DNA of 64,000 nucleotides, from the NCBI GenBank assembly GCA_932521025.1, contig OW051468.1, positions 6,944,064 to 7,008,063 on the forward strand, read 5' to 3'. Position 1 is the stretch's first letter, and every line of letters begins with the position of its first letter. The DNA is from Oscheius onirici (taxonomy: Eukaryota; Nematoda; Chromadorea; Rhabditida; Rhabditidae). The notes beneath the pieces are model-generated. The model made no database searches and had not been told where the DNA came from. It worked only from the letters and a program-made list of their open reading frames with translations. Made by a program: the position numbers and the translations under genes. This document shows positions 42,301-54,209 of the stretch, piece after piece.

Positions 42301-44460
42301 TGTGTGGTAGACGTCTTCCTTCCTCTCGAAGCGGTTCTCTCTCCACAGCGCATATTCACTGACCTAAATTCCTGATAATATTCTTAATTCTTTTGTATTC
42401 TGAAGCTTAGTACTTCTCAAGAGGAAATCATCTGGAAATGGTACTAGAAATTTATACTCTAACAGTAAAAGATGTGATTTTCGCACATATATCTGTCCAG
42501 AATCAGTCGAAAAGAAACAAACCTCAGCCATGGTGTTGTGTTGGAGCATGGCTGGCGCTGGGGGAGGCACAGAGACGGCCTGGAGGAAGCTGTCGGCGTC
42601 TCTGCCGGTGAGGGTGTTGACCCCGATGGTGCGACTGGAATGATCCTTCCAGAAAACAAATGTCTCAGAAATCTTCTCGATTCTCTGTCCTGCAAACAAC
42701 GACGACAGTGAGGAGGAAGATGTTTGCGCTCTTCGATAAGTACTTCATTCACGGGGAGAAGCTTGATCAGGCGGGTATCTATTTCAAGGACTCTCACTCC
42801 ACGGGGGGTCAATATCTCTCTTGTGTTTATTCGCCACTTTTTTGTCAAGATTCACGCATGTGAAACCTTCAAAAACTGCAAAGTCTGCGAGAGCTGTGGG
42901 ACTGTAATAGAGTTATTCAGTTTGTATAGGACGATGATAAAATACTGTAAAGTCTGTACGATTCATACGATTGCCAGTCTTGCAATATTTAAATCTCTAA
43001 TTGTAAGTAAAACACAAGGATTCGTCAAAACAATTTAGGCATAACTGAAAACAGGAAGGGAACTTACCTAACTAATCCTTAGCCTAGTTCCTGTTGCTCT
43101 GCGGCAACGAGAATCTCGGAAAACAGTAAACTGACAAAAGGAATACGACTTTTGACTACGCTGTAAATTCTACAACTATCAGTTTACTTTGAACTGTGTG
43201 AACAGCTATTGGCAGTACACATTCTATGCGCTTCTTACAAAAATAATACGGGCGTGGTTTGGCTCACTTACGAAGGGATTCTACAGATTTTGTTTATTCG
43301 CCGCAAAAATACTGTTTTGAAGTCTTCCCCAGTTCTTGTGTTTTCTCAGCGACTCACCATGACTGATCACCGTATCAAGGACCGTCTTCCCTGTCTGGGA
43401 AGTGGCTCTGACAGCAGCAGCTCCATCCTCCCTCCCGGCAACCGTCACGTACAGCAGTCTCGGTTCCAATATTTCCCAGCGCTGTCCGTCAGCTGACAGA
43501 ACGAACAGTTCCGCGTGTATTCTGAAAGTATAGTCTCATAACTGCGTTTCCCAGTCACAAAGACATTCATCAACATATATAATATTCACGGGTACCTGAG
43601 AGCCATTGAGAGGTAGGAAAACCTCTTCCTGGACCGGAAGAGGTAGGGAAGGGAGAGAAATTGTCGCGAAAGCTCAGGCGTTTACGTGTGTTTGCGAAAC
43701 GATAATCGCAGGGACGAAACGCGTGTGGAAACATACATAAGGGAGAACCAGAAGACAGGGGGCTGACTATAGCTGACCACTGATAAGAAGACTCTTTCTC
43801 ACCCACCTCAAGTAGCCGTTACGAATCATTTGGAATGAGGGGAGAGGAGCCCAAGGGCATAAGCGCTCTCAAGAGCAGTGAAGGAGTATTAATATGAAAG
43901 CAACGCATAATGGCCCATATGGCCGCCGGGAGACTGGCTTCACCACAATCAGTTCGTCCAGATATCAGGAGACTCGGACGGCTCTAACTCGATTTTTGAA
44001 GGCGGGAGGGGCCAACTTCGTAGGGAGAGACAGCTGATTCTACTGGACTCTAGTGGGCTTTACGGGGAACTTCTTCAGGACTTTATTAGAGCGTCGATAG
44101 TGGGAGAAAAAAGAGAACGGGAGAGAAGAGGACACTTTACTCGTCATAACTAATTCTTGTTGACGGATCTTGTAATCGCGTGTGTACACGGAACACTTTT
44201 TTCCTGCTTTTTCAACTTCTAGGATGTCCAAGTCGAAGAAATGTTGGGGAACAGCTCAGAGCGACATCGCGGATAAAAACTATTTCGACTACTAATAAAA
44301 ACTATCAGTCTAAAAACTGCTAAAAGTAATTTGGAATGTTTTGTAAAGGTTTAGCTGGGCTTGGGGTACAAAAATAAAATTCAAAAAATTACCTGAGACT
44401 GTTGGGCTGCGGTCCGAAACAGTAGGCCTCCTGACAGGAGCATGTCAGCTTGGCTCCCAT
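39393..44460 (-). CDS. tiam-1: TIAM-type Rac guanine-nucleotide exchange factor
   Basis: TIAM proteins activate Rac to remodel actin, for example in neurite growth. The start MGAKLTCSCQEAYCF has Gly2 and cysteines suited to myristoylation/palmitoylation. Exons 43521-43358 and 42689-42523 encode an EVH1/WH1-like module (ELFVLSADGQRWEILEPRLL; ISETFVFWKDHSSRTIGVNT; DADSFLQAV). A PH-like part (SLIFHHNHGLVHIDL; FFVACSNRIFRFRV) and a CC-Ex-like helix (NEEKMAL, then QLRRLLIQQRLSALAG) follow. Next come an RBD-like stretch (PVILPNGRTIAVSSHVQ), a PDZ domain (GKLGLTIYAHNDRGLVKAEV; ARVGDSVVAVDGKNISH), the DH domain (ELVMTEKKYVEDLTE; SRMIKPVQRLVQYPLLLKAI) and a PH domain (VEIKDLIIFAHVQWGHGDRG). It ends SDGGYGSDPAKEKIVS. 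The junctions between 41650 and 41230 are unresolved. Confidence 0.83.
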
Positions 44461-47058
44461 GTCACATTTGTTCTGGAACGGAGAGTACAACTTTGGATAC
44501 AAAGAGTCTCGAAGCGAGGAATAATTCAGCGAGAACACTCCCGATTGCTCTCGGGAAAGAAGAATAAGAACCCCTCTCTAGTCTAAAATTCAAAGGCAGT
44601 AATGAGTACTCTTTATGACTGGCCAATAAGAGGAAGAAACTGGGGCTGGAGAGTGAAATGCATCCGCCCTGACCCCTAGTAAATATTAGAGGGTAATCAG
44701 AGGGCTCGGGGAGAGAAAGTTGCCTTTTTGGTGTCTTGTCTTCCCCATGGGAAGATGTCAAGTGCGTTATCGAGTCGGACATCTTGAAAAATGCAACAAA
44801 TGCTTTTTGAGCAGGAAAAATTGACTCTAAAACTTGTGACAGAATCTAATAAATTTTTCAAGAAAGTGCAGGCTTCGGGATGTAACAGTACTGGATTATA
44901 CTTCTTCTGATGACAAGTGAACATTTACGTTAAACCTAAACGGTTACGTTTGAGTGAAAACAGCCGATGCAGGGAAATGTTCCAGAAGCTTTGGGTCTTA
45001 AAACACGAGAGGGAAAGTAGTAGTTTCAGCCCCTAACCCCTCTACAATATTCATGAATCAGAACCCGTCACGCAATTGTCGAATTCGGACAGCTGGGCCA
45101 TGAATAATTCTCAACTGGGACACACTGTCCGCTTGATAGAGGTGCTGGTGCAATTTGGCAGATTACTCTCATGTTTACACCTAATTTGCGGATTGTGAAG
45201 TTTAGCGCGAGGAGAGAAACAAAAGAGAGGATGTGCCTAATGGAGTGGAGAGTGAGAGTAAAACGGATGCGCGATAAAGAGGCGTCTGGAGAGAAGAGCG
45301 GCTGTTTTCATCTGTGGCTGGGTCGAAGAGCCTCAGGGGTGAGGTTTTTATAGAGGGAGATCAATAGCGAACGGGTCAGTTATTAGAGTACGTTGACAGA
45401 CGAGCTGGACTACAGAAGGCAACAATTAGGATGAGGGTATAAGGAACAGGTGGCAATTTCTGGAGAAAGGAGACATCTGTCTACTAAATGAGAGCCACTG
45501 ATTAGAGGAGATTGGCCACAGTAGTCGGATAAGAGTCAGGATTGGGAGATGGAAAAGTTACGAATTGGAACATGAGCAACATCTCTTTCTCATCATAACT
45601 CTGTACTGATCATTATCAATCTTTTCCACCTACAGAGCAAAAGTATTTTGACTGCTAAACCTCCTTAGTGATACAAAATTTACAGACTGTACTAAATCCA
45701 AAAACACTCTTGTACGGGGAAAGTAGAATTTGTAACGGGACGATGCCTTATCTAGTGTCAAGAACACTGTTCTGGACACTAATTCAACAAGGATGGGATA
45801 TGCGATCAACGCAGAGCCACTTGAGTTTGACAGGTGTCTGATCCGAATAGTCCACTTTGAGAAGAGAGAAAGAGAGTTTCTGATACGTTTTTGAGTGTTA
45901 CAGAACTTTGACTTCTGACAGAGTTACTTTTACTGACTCTTGTGACGTCCTTGGCAGAACAGAGCGTTGTCGAAAGTCTGTACTCTTCTGTGTTGCGACA
46001 GGACAGTCGTTTTAATCGGACGAACCTGATAACTGTTCAAAACAGTTCGAAATTATGGATTTATAGAATGGAAATATTCGAATTCTACAGAAAAATGCCT
46101 CTGGTGCGAACCCTTCAAAAGCAGCAAGAGAAGAAAAGAGGCCAATAGTAATATGTGGACTCATCCCGTGTGTGTCAGCACCGAAAATTGTCGGCATAAA
46201 TCAGGAGCGACACGCTTCCTGAGGACAACAATACGTCAAGTTTTTGCCTAGCGATCGGGGGTCGAGAGAGTCAACTGACCAGTTCAAACAGCTCCCGAGG
46301 ATCAGTAGGACTAGGTGTCCGAAAAAGGTTCAAAGTACTTCAAAGCTTGTGTTCAAAGAACTCTCTCCCCGACTGACTTGATTACCAAGAAGAGAGGAAC
46401 GGAGTGTTCAGAAAGCTTCGAAGCAAGGTAGAACGACGTTCAAATGTGCTAACAGGGAAAACGAATACTGTAAAGAGGGATCCCCTGGAGAGCGACCTCG
46501 TCTCGATCGAGGCAATTGGATGCGGGCGAGAGAATTTGTTCATTTGAGGTGTTTGATGGAGGGGGCCCTAGGCCTCCTCCAATTATACAAATGAGCCACT
46601 CGCTCCCTGAGGGGGAGACAACGCTTGGCCACGCCAGCTTCCTCAATTCACACGTGGACCGAAAGTCCGTTTACGAGCTCCCCGAACCATCGAAAGCTGT
46701 AAATGGTTGGAAGAGTTTATTGTTCGGTCTATCGAGGTAGCAAGACGGCAAAACTGGACTCTGGGGAACATTCAAAAAAGTAGACGAGCCTACCAAAGAG
46801 ATTCGACATATGGGGATGGGGATGTGGAAAGGGGAGAAACCGTCGGCACAGTTACTGTGTCAAACTATCCTTAAAACTATCATCGCATACCCCGCAAGAG
46901 GCAAAACTAGAGCAACTCTCCACCAAAGGGGAGCTAGAGGAACTGGCACCCGGACTTTTGTCCTGTCAAAACCTGTCACCTATTTTCAAACGTTTGTAAT
47001 CCCATGAAAAAGATGCAAAAGTTTGCAAACTTTGGTCTACTTAGTCTCTATATTTTGC
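44461..47058. other. Large intergenic region, 2.6 kb
   Basis: Contains the TIAM promoter on one side and the Lys/Glu-rich gene promoter on the other. Purine-rich stretches (GAGAGAG) are common. Small open frames show no coding character. Around 46560-46580 there is a short GC-rich palindrome-like stretch. Nothing else was recognised; a non-coding RNA cannot be excluded. Confidence 0.4.
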
Positions 47059-47066
47059 TATAAAAG
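47059..47066 (+). promoter_or_regulatory. TATA box of the Lys/Glu-rich gene
   Basis: TATAAAAG, followed by GAGAG, 50 bases upstream of the ATG at 47116. A clear TATA box is rare for the genes in this window and suggests tightly controlled, perhaps tissue-specific, high expression. Confidence 0.6.
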
Positions 47067-47115
47067 GAGAGCAACCCCAGACGGAAATCATTTGGACACA
47101 ACGAGACTTTGAAGG

Positions 47116-47679
47116 ATGCTGGCCCCACTGACGATGCTGCTGCTGCCGACGCTGGTGGCTCTACCTCTGTTGGCCGGCTGCTTCGGAAAGAAGAAGAACA
47201 AGGAGAACGGGAACGAGGCCGAAGCCAAGAGCAAGGTAGCCCCACCACCGCCCGCTACCAAAGCCGAGGGCAGTAAGCAAGATGTCGTCAAGCCGAAAGA
47301 GAGCGAAGAGAAGAAGGAGGAGGAGAAGAAGAAGGAGGAGAAAAAAGAGGATGAGAAAAAGGAAGAGGTCAAGAAGGACGGTGAGAAGAAAGAAGACAAA
47401 AAGGAAGAGGAGAAAAAGGACGAGGAGAAAAAGGAAGAAGAGAAGAAGGAAGAGAAGAAGGACGTCGTGGTCAAGAAGGAAGAAAAGCTGGAAGTGAAGA
47501 AGGTGGAATCGAAGAAGGAGGACAAGAAGGATGAGAAGAGCAAGTCGAAGAGCAAGAAGTCGAGCAAGTCGAAGAAGGGCGAGAAGAAGAAGGACGAGGA
47601 GAAGAAGGAGGAGGAGAAGAAAGAAGAGAAGAAGAAGGACGAGGCCAAGAAGGACGACGAGAAAAAGGAAGGAAAGTGA
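47116..47679 (+). CDS. Membrane-anchored Lys/Glu-rich protein, intronless
   Basis: 187 aa in one exon. The N-terminus is a hydrophobic signal-anchor (LTMLLLPTLVALPLLAG) followed by CFGKKKNKENG, so a single helix with a juxtamembrane Cys and a stop-transfer lysine run. After a proline patch (VAPPPPATKA) the rest is an alternating Lys/Glu array with KSKSKKSSKSKK near residue 155, predicted to be a long charged single helix or disordered. The start pattern recurs in the small gene at 56794-57090. No known family was recognised. A TATA box, lack of introns and the low-complexity make-up resemble nematode sperm-enriched small proteins, which is inference. AATAAA follows the stop. Confidence 0.7.
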   Translation: MLAPLTMLLLPTLVALPLLAGCFGKKKNKENGNEAEAKSKVAPPPPATKAEGSKQDVVKPKESEEKKEEEKKKEEKKEDEKKEEVKKDGEKKEDKKEEEKKDEEKKEEEKKEEKKDVVVKKEEKLEVKKVESKKEDKKDEKSKSKSKKSSKSKKGEKKKDEEKKEEEKKEEKKKDEAKKDDEKKEGK

Positions 47680-48277
47680 TCAGTCCAATAAACTAATAAA
47701 ACACTGACACATCTTCTCGTTTTATTCTTACCTAAACACTTGACACTAGACACTTGGTAGTTCTCTTCTCTTCTGGCTGGGTAGCTTTCCTTTGGTTCAG
47801 AATTGGCAGTTATTTCTTCCTGGCTGACTCTCGGGTAGCTGGTCTTTAGACTGGGTAGTTTCATGTCTTTACCATTCCGTTGGTTCTACTTGGACCAGGT
47901 TTTCCTGTCTCTTGGAAGATATCTTGGTGAAGTTTTTACAGCCTTTTCGTATGCATTCATTCTCTGGTTATATGGTCTAGATGACTGGGCAGTCGACACT
48001 CAATATAGTCTCTAGGCGTCGATTTTTGTGAAACCAAAGTCCGTGATGTGAAGTTTTGAAACCGAAGAATGGGAGATTTTATTTGTTGGATCTGTCGCGG
48101 TAACAAATCGGCAGAACTGAGCTAACGGGGATACGTAAAATTGCACAAAAAACAACGGTAGAGGATTGTGGGTGTAGGAAACAGGCCTACCAGTGGAAGG
48201 ATCTGACACAGTGGGAAATGGGAAGCGAGAGAGAAATCGAAAATGGACAAAAGTAAAAAGGCACTATGAACTACGAT
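47680..48277. other. Convergent intergenic region, 598 bp
   Basis: 3' flanks of the Lys/Glu-rich gene (plus) and the Argonaute gene (minus). AATAAA-like motifs near 47687-47697. No other feature seen. Confidence 0.4.
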
Positions 48278-51200
48278 TCAGACGAAGATCATCCCGGAAA
48301 GGTCTTTGTGGGCCTGCATGTGTTGACGGAGGTAGGTGAATGATTCGAACTCGGACATTTTTTCGAGATTGCCTCCGAACATGCTGAAAGAGATTATTTA
48401 GTCTTGATCAGAAGGCAATCACTTACTGGACGTGTGCCATGAGATAGTCCTTGGCTCTCTTGGCAGCGAGATGAGCATACATCACCGGCGCTGGTTGGGA
48501 AATGCTCTTGGGGCAGCGGACGTAGGAGTAGGTCAGAGCGAAGGTGACTTGCTGCCAGAAGGTGGAGGATGGAGCCCACTCGTCATGCAAGACGTCTGAA
48601 ATTCAAAGATAAGAAAGTTTTCCAAGTTTTAAGTTGAAAGCAGAAACAAGAACTCACAATAGTGGCATGGACGACTGGTTCCGAGAGGACCGTGTTGACT
48701 GATGAGATAGAAGTCGAAGTAGTTCTTGTTTGTGATGTCGCTCTCCACCAAAGTTCCAGGCTTCAAGTTGAAAGACTTGCCGCAGGTGTCCTCCTTCTGT
48801 GTGGGGAAGAACCGGGTATGATGGCGCTTGGAGATGACGATGTAGGTCAGAGTGGGCTTGTAGTCTGGACTGATCTCCTTGTAAGCCTCCTGGATGGCCT
48901 TCTTCTCCTCATAGAGAGTCTCCTTGAACTGGGTCTCACTGACTCCATCGCGGTACACCACGACATGGACGGGCTTCCTTCCAGTGTTCTTCTCGTAGGC
49001 CAGGAGTCTCTTGACGACCTCATCTTTTATGTTGAGCGTCCTCTCCTCATCGACAGTCTGGGCTCTGACGCTGGCCTCGAACCTAAGGATTTGCTTTATA
49101 GTTTTATTTTGACAAGCTATGGTCTGTCAAACTTCCGTCTGTTTTACCAGCTGGCTCAGTCAGTAAACGTTAGTAAAGAGTTGTAACTTACTGCATGCAA
49201 GCAGTGTCGACATTTCCGACGACGCAGGCGACAGAGTTGGCGGCGTACTTGCCCTCCCTCCTGTCCTGTTCTCCGGGATGAGTCACGTCAATTCCCATGA
49301 GCAGGACAGGCTCATCAGGATTGGTCATCTTCTCCCAGCTAAAAGTTGAAAACTTAGTCCGACTCAAACTACTCAACTTACATATTGAATTCCGGGTTTT
49401 GATCGATCTTGTAGAGACTGGCTCCGACCTTGCCCAAGATCTTGATGGCGACATTATGAGCCGTGCTGTTGGTCAGGAAGTTTCCGGCCATGGAAGCGTA
49501 GGTCTGGGAAAGGATTCCTTGACAGTGGACACCAGTGTGGACGTCGCAGATGTACTTCACCATGGCTGAAAGAATATTTGTGTTAGAGAATTCTCAGAAA
49601 CACTTACAGTACTCGGAAAAGTAGTCGCTGGTATTCTGGCGGACGGTGGTACACTTGTAGGGGAAGACAAAGAGAGCCAGAGGGATGACACTTTCTCCAC
49701 ATTTTCTACGGGCTATCTCCTTGAAATTGTTCATCCAGTCCACCATCACACCCCAATTCTGTTTGTAGCAGTCGAACTTATCTGTGACCAAGGCATCACT
49801 TCCTCCTGGCAGCACGACTCCAAAATGGTACAGAACTTCCAGGAGACACTTGAAGGGACCGAGGTTGATGACGGGGTCAGGAACACCCGTCGGCGTCAGG
49901 AAGATCAAGCAGGGGACGATGGTCAACTGCTGATTGGTGATCTTCCTAAAAGTTGGATGGTTATGCAGCCTGATTTTGGATATGTCTCAAACCTTTTACA
50001 ATTAAAGAACGGAGCAGGGAAACGAACTATACTTACTTGAGGGTGTTGCCGTCCTGGAGCTCCCAGATTCCAATATGGTCCGAATCAGTAATTCGCTTTC
50101 TGCTCTCGCCCTGTCCGAACTCGAGGGTAGGCGGAGGCAGCAGAGAAGCGTTGACCTTGATCATGTTGCGGTCAACCTGTATTCCATATCTGGCCATGTA
50201 CTCGTCCTGTTCAGCCAAATACATCGGCTTTCTGACGTCATTGGCGACATTTAAAGCGGCCATGTCGAGGATGATCTCCTTCCTGATGCGAGGAGGATAG
50301 GCGGTATCGCGGACCATGGTTCTGAGCTGACGGTCCGGGATCTTGCCTTTCAGCTTGTGAATGACAGTATCCGTGAAAATGAATTCCATTGGAGCCCAGA
50401 AGTTCTTTGCCTTGTTAATCTGAACCCAGAACGAAATCAACTAATTTGATAGACTTACACAAATGGAAGGGAGGTACGGGCAACGAAGGCGGACTCCATA
50501 TTGCTGCATGAAATAGTCAGCGATGGTCATCTGGTAGTTGGTCTCGCGATTGGTGAACATGTGAGCGTTGGATGCCTTCGAGGCAACGGCGCTGAACTTG
50601 AAGATCTTGATGTTTCTCTTGGGATCCACGTTTGGCGCATTCGGTCTCGGGGGCATTCGGTACTCCAACGAGCGGCCTAAATCGAGATGTTAGCAACTAC
50701 AGAGAGAAGTGATCTTACCCTTGAGGATTGTTGCCAGCTTGTTTCTCTGGTAGCCATTCATGGCTTCCTTTTCGAGCTGTTTGAGATCGCCTTTAAAGGG
50801 AGCCTGCAAATGAAAGGTAAGATGATGTCTTTTGAATTTGATATTAGAATCTTGAGACGACTTACGTTAGTGACCACCTCAGTGAAAAATTCCACGAGGT
50901 TGCACTTCTGTCGGTAGAAGACAGAGTGCCTGAGATCGACATTTAGAAGGAGTCCGGCCTGGAGATTCGGTTTGACGGCCCCATGCAGTCCAGCCCAGGC
51001 CTCCAATCCTGCTCCCAGACTGACGACATGGTTTTGGTTCTGGTCGTTTTGGGGGACGTAGAAGATGGCCTTACCCTGCTTGTGGAAGCTGTGGCTGATG
51101 TCCTCGTAGAGGCAGGTCACTCTGGCGGTCACGACCTCGTCGACGATCTGGATCGTGTCTGAGTACTCAGTGGGTCCGACAGGATTCGGCTTGACGGCTA

Positions 51201-52005
51201 CCTTTCCGGCGTACTTGATGTACATGGCATAGTTCTGAAAGCCGAAAGTAGAAGGAAAACGTGACTAATAGTACCTTTCCGTCGTCACAGCCGAAAACGA
51301 TTTGGAGCTCGGCCTGGGTGAAGTTGAGCCTCTCGGTGGTCCAGAGAATGTTGACTCCATTGTAGGCTATGCAATGATAGTCGGGGAAAATATTGTCCCA
51401 GTGAGGCCTCGCAGGATTGCCCTTCGTAGTACGGTAGGCGTACCAGAACGCTTTGTTAGTGAACTCCCTGGAAAAGAAATTTAGAACCATTTGAACCTTG
51501 CAACTTACGCCTTTCTCATCTCCATATCCTTGGAATTTTTATACTGGATGTCATACTGGTAGACTTGAACCTCTCTGTCGAAGCGGATTTTGAAGAAGTT
51601 GGCCTCGACTACAAGCTTTTTTCCAATGTCCGTCTGATCGATCATGGGGGACGGGCGCTCGACGAAGGTCTGTCCCTGATACTAAAAAGACTCAATAGAA
51701 AATCGAACTCTTTAAACTCACAGGCATGTCCTTCTTGGCCACCGGCTTCAATCCCTTCGCAGTTCCTCGATTTCCGGAATATCCGGATGAGTTGTTGGAG
51801 CGACCTGCTCTTCGGCCAGTTCTCGGACTTCTGCTGCTACTACTGCCGATTCGGGTATTTCCCATTCCTCTGGTCAGATTGATCATGTCTGAAACCATTT
51901 ACACTCTTAAAAAGAGGGAGACTTACCGCTGACGACGGTAAAGTCGCCAGTCGTCGTGTCTCTCCTGGAAGAGGATCCGGAGTTGGAATAGTTACCAGCT
52001 GACAT
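48278..52005 (-). CDS. Argonaute (AGO/ALG clade), catalytic residues present
   Basis: Argonautes bind small RNAs and silence matching transcripts. The start MSAGNYSNSGSSSRRD is a Ser/Gly/Arg-rich disordered tail. The N domain has WDNIFPDYHCIAYNGVNILW. The PAZ domain has TIADYFMQQYGVRLRCPYLP; the linker has YGIQVDRNMIKVNASLLPPP and TLEFGQGES. The MID part has VINLGPFKCLLEVLYHFGV. The PIWI domain carries GIDVTHPGEQDRREG, VVYRDGVSETQF and PAPVMYAHLAAKRAKDYL, i.e. the Asp, Asp and His of the slicer site, plus SKRHHTRFFP and GPLGTSRPCHY. It ends DLSGMIFV. About ten exons, near 960 aa. It is closer to AGO/ALG than to PIWI or nematode WAGO proteins; ALG-3/4-like is a guess from neighbours, not from sequence. 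An acceptor sits two bases before the ATG. Confidence 0.88.
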
Positions 52006-53870
52006 TCCTGCAAAACCGAGTCGTTAGAGAAGGCTGGAAGCTGAGATAAGATAGAAGAGGTTCAGGAGCAGTTCCGAGATAACAGAGGTTTCGTAAAATA
52101 CAGCGTACAAGGAGGAGAACACGTGCTGGCAATCGATCGATCTCCTAGCTGGGGGGAGAGGCGTGATTCAACTACAAAACGGAAATAGAAATTGTACAAG
52201 AACTGATTGTGTTCATACTATTAAAAGAAGAGACAGGCGTGTAAATGGAAGAGAAAGGCGAAGTGATAAGGATAGGACGAGAATCTAAGAGGAGTTTGAC
52301 AGATTGACAGGCGTGGGGGAGAGTCAAGCAGAACTAAAGAGATTGGGGAGAGTCGGGGTCAATTATAACCTTAGTGAGAATAGAGAGAGTAACAGTTCAT
52401 GTGACTATATGCTTACCCGAGCTCAATTATCTCTACTAATCCGTACTATGCCAAGGGGAGGTGGATCTTAATTGGTGAGAATAAAAAAATATGCATTGAA
52501 CTGGAAAGACGTTTCTGGAGAGGTCTAGATTGAAAAATAAATAAATTGAAACAAAAAATCAAATGCTTTTACAATCTGAGAACGAAAATAAGGAGTCAAA
52601 AAAGATTTCAAAGCAAAAGAAGGCAGATGGTGGTTTAACACGCCAACTTTGAATTCGGCAAATTAGCAAACGCAAACTGATAACAGCTATTGCCGCTTTC
52701 CCTTTGGGAAGGGTGGGGTCAAGAGGGACGGCCACAACACGGCTATCGATTAATGGGTGGAGAGAGGCAGATGGAGAGCGTCTCTTGCCGCAGAAAGAAC
52801 GCAAAAGAACGTAGTGGAGTTAACAAAACCAATTGCTCCTTTCTATTATGATGCCGAAGTAGAAAACAAAGAAGGAGGATATTGAGCATTAGCGGGATTT
52901 CCTATTGGGAATAATAACCTTGGCCTTAATTGCACCGACTAATTGTGAAAGATGTGTATGGTCATCCGAGTACATATTTATAGGATCGTGACGTTTTCCC
53001 TAAAAATGAAGCTTCTTGGTTGGACTCCCAAAGTCGGAGATGGATGTTTCTAATTCTCGGCTCCTCCTTTGGACGTTTACTGCTACTGTCATCATGTTGA
53101 AAACAATTATTGAAACGAGTAGTTTTCTTGCGCGTTTAATAAAAACCTTTATATTGGTTGGTACTTCTACTGTACCTTATAAAATTAATAAGATCTCAGA
53201 AAAAATGAGCGTTCAGAACGATAAATTTCACTGTTTTTGGCATCGCAGTGGTGAGCAATGCCGAAAATGATGCAAAGTACTTGCGGATAAGAATAAAGAG
53301 GCAACGTAACAGAGATGACAATGAGAATTTGAATATTGGGTCAGATTTGGCGGGAACACAACTCTAAAAAGAGTGAAAACTTCAAAAGAGTGAGTGATTG
53401 ATGACATCTAGTCTCCAGAGAGCGTCTGGCTTCTTTTCTTTAGGTAATTTATCTTATGAAGCATTCTAATCTGAACCATAAAATCTGGTAAACATAGTCA
53501 TAAAGTATGGCTTTTCCCGTAGAGGCCATCGGCTTCTCCTGGGTACAAGTACATCCATTTGAATAATCTCCGAGTCTCAAGAGAGTATGGATACTTCTCG
53601 AAAGGGTCGAAAGTACACAGAAACTTTCGGATATTCACTCTGGTAACAAGTAACAGGTTCAAGAGACTGAGGTCGCCCATGTAGATGACAATGAGAATAG
53701 AGGCGCACTGGCTCCGGTAGAAGTGCCCCAGTCACGAAAGAAAGACTGTAAAGTTCTACTGAGCAAGTAGTCTCGATTTGGGAACGGCTGCAAAAGTAGC
53801 TGTTCTGCTCCAGTCCACAGAAAGCCAGAAACGCTGTAGTTTTGGTCACGCTTGTGCCAAATGGGGCGGC
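52006..53870. other. Intergenic region, 1.87 kb
   Basis: Upstream of the Argonaute gene. GA-rich between 52200 and 52400. Open frames at 53016-53270 and 53498-53912 have no family likeness; the latter runs into the GC-rich tract. No RNA gene was recognised. Confidence 0.4.
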
Positions 53871-53876
53871 TAGGAC

Positions 53877-54072
53877 GGGGCGGGGGCGGGCGGGGGCGGG
53901 CGGGGCGGACAAATTCAGCGCTGAAATATTAGTTTTTATTTATTTTTTTTGGTGATCTTTGTAGAAGACGTTGTATTACATTGTATCAACAACGTCTTCT
54001 ACAAAGATCACCAAAAAAAATCACCAAAAACTAATATTTCAGCGCTGACTGTGCCCGCCCCGCCCGTCCGCC
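53877..54072. repeat. Long palindrome with GC-rich outer arms and G-run tract
   Basis: Inner arms of about 58 bp (53916-53976 and 53990-54047) start and end with CAGCGCTG and share GGTGATCTTTGTAGAAGACG. The loop is about 14 bp. Outer arms are GC-rich and also inverted: GGGCGGGGGCGGGCGGGGCG on the left and GCCCGCCCCGCCCGTCCGCC on the right. The left outer arm has several G3-G5 runs, so a G-quadruplex is possible. MITE-like structure; it sits between the Argonaute and the MSP-like genes. Confidence 0.75.
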
Positions 54073-54209
54073 AAAGAGACAGTAACTACGAGGAAATATA
54101 AGAAGGCTGTTCAAAGTAAAGAATCCTGAAAGAGTACCACATCTGTGCAAAGGGAAAACACTAAAACACAAGAAAGAAGAACACGGACACCGTCAGTACT
54201 ATTTATTGT

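Noticed and set aside
47088-47864. 258-aa minus-strand open frame rich in Ser and Phe
   Set aside because: Mirror image of the Lys/Glu codon repeats of the real plus-strand gene.
48662-49186. 174-aa plus-strand open frame
   Set aside because: Antisense of Argonaute PIWI exons.
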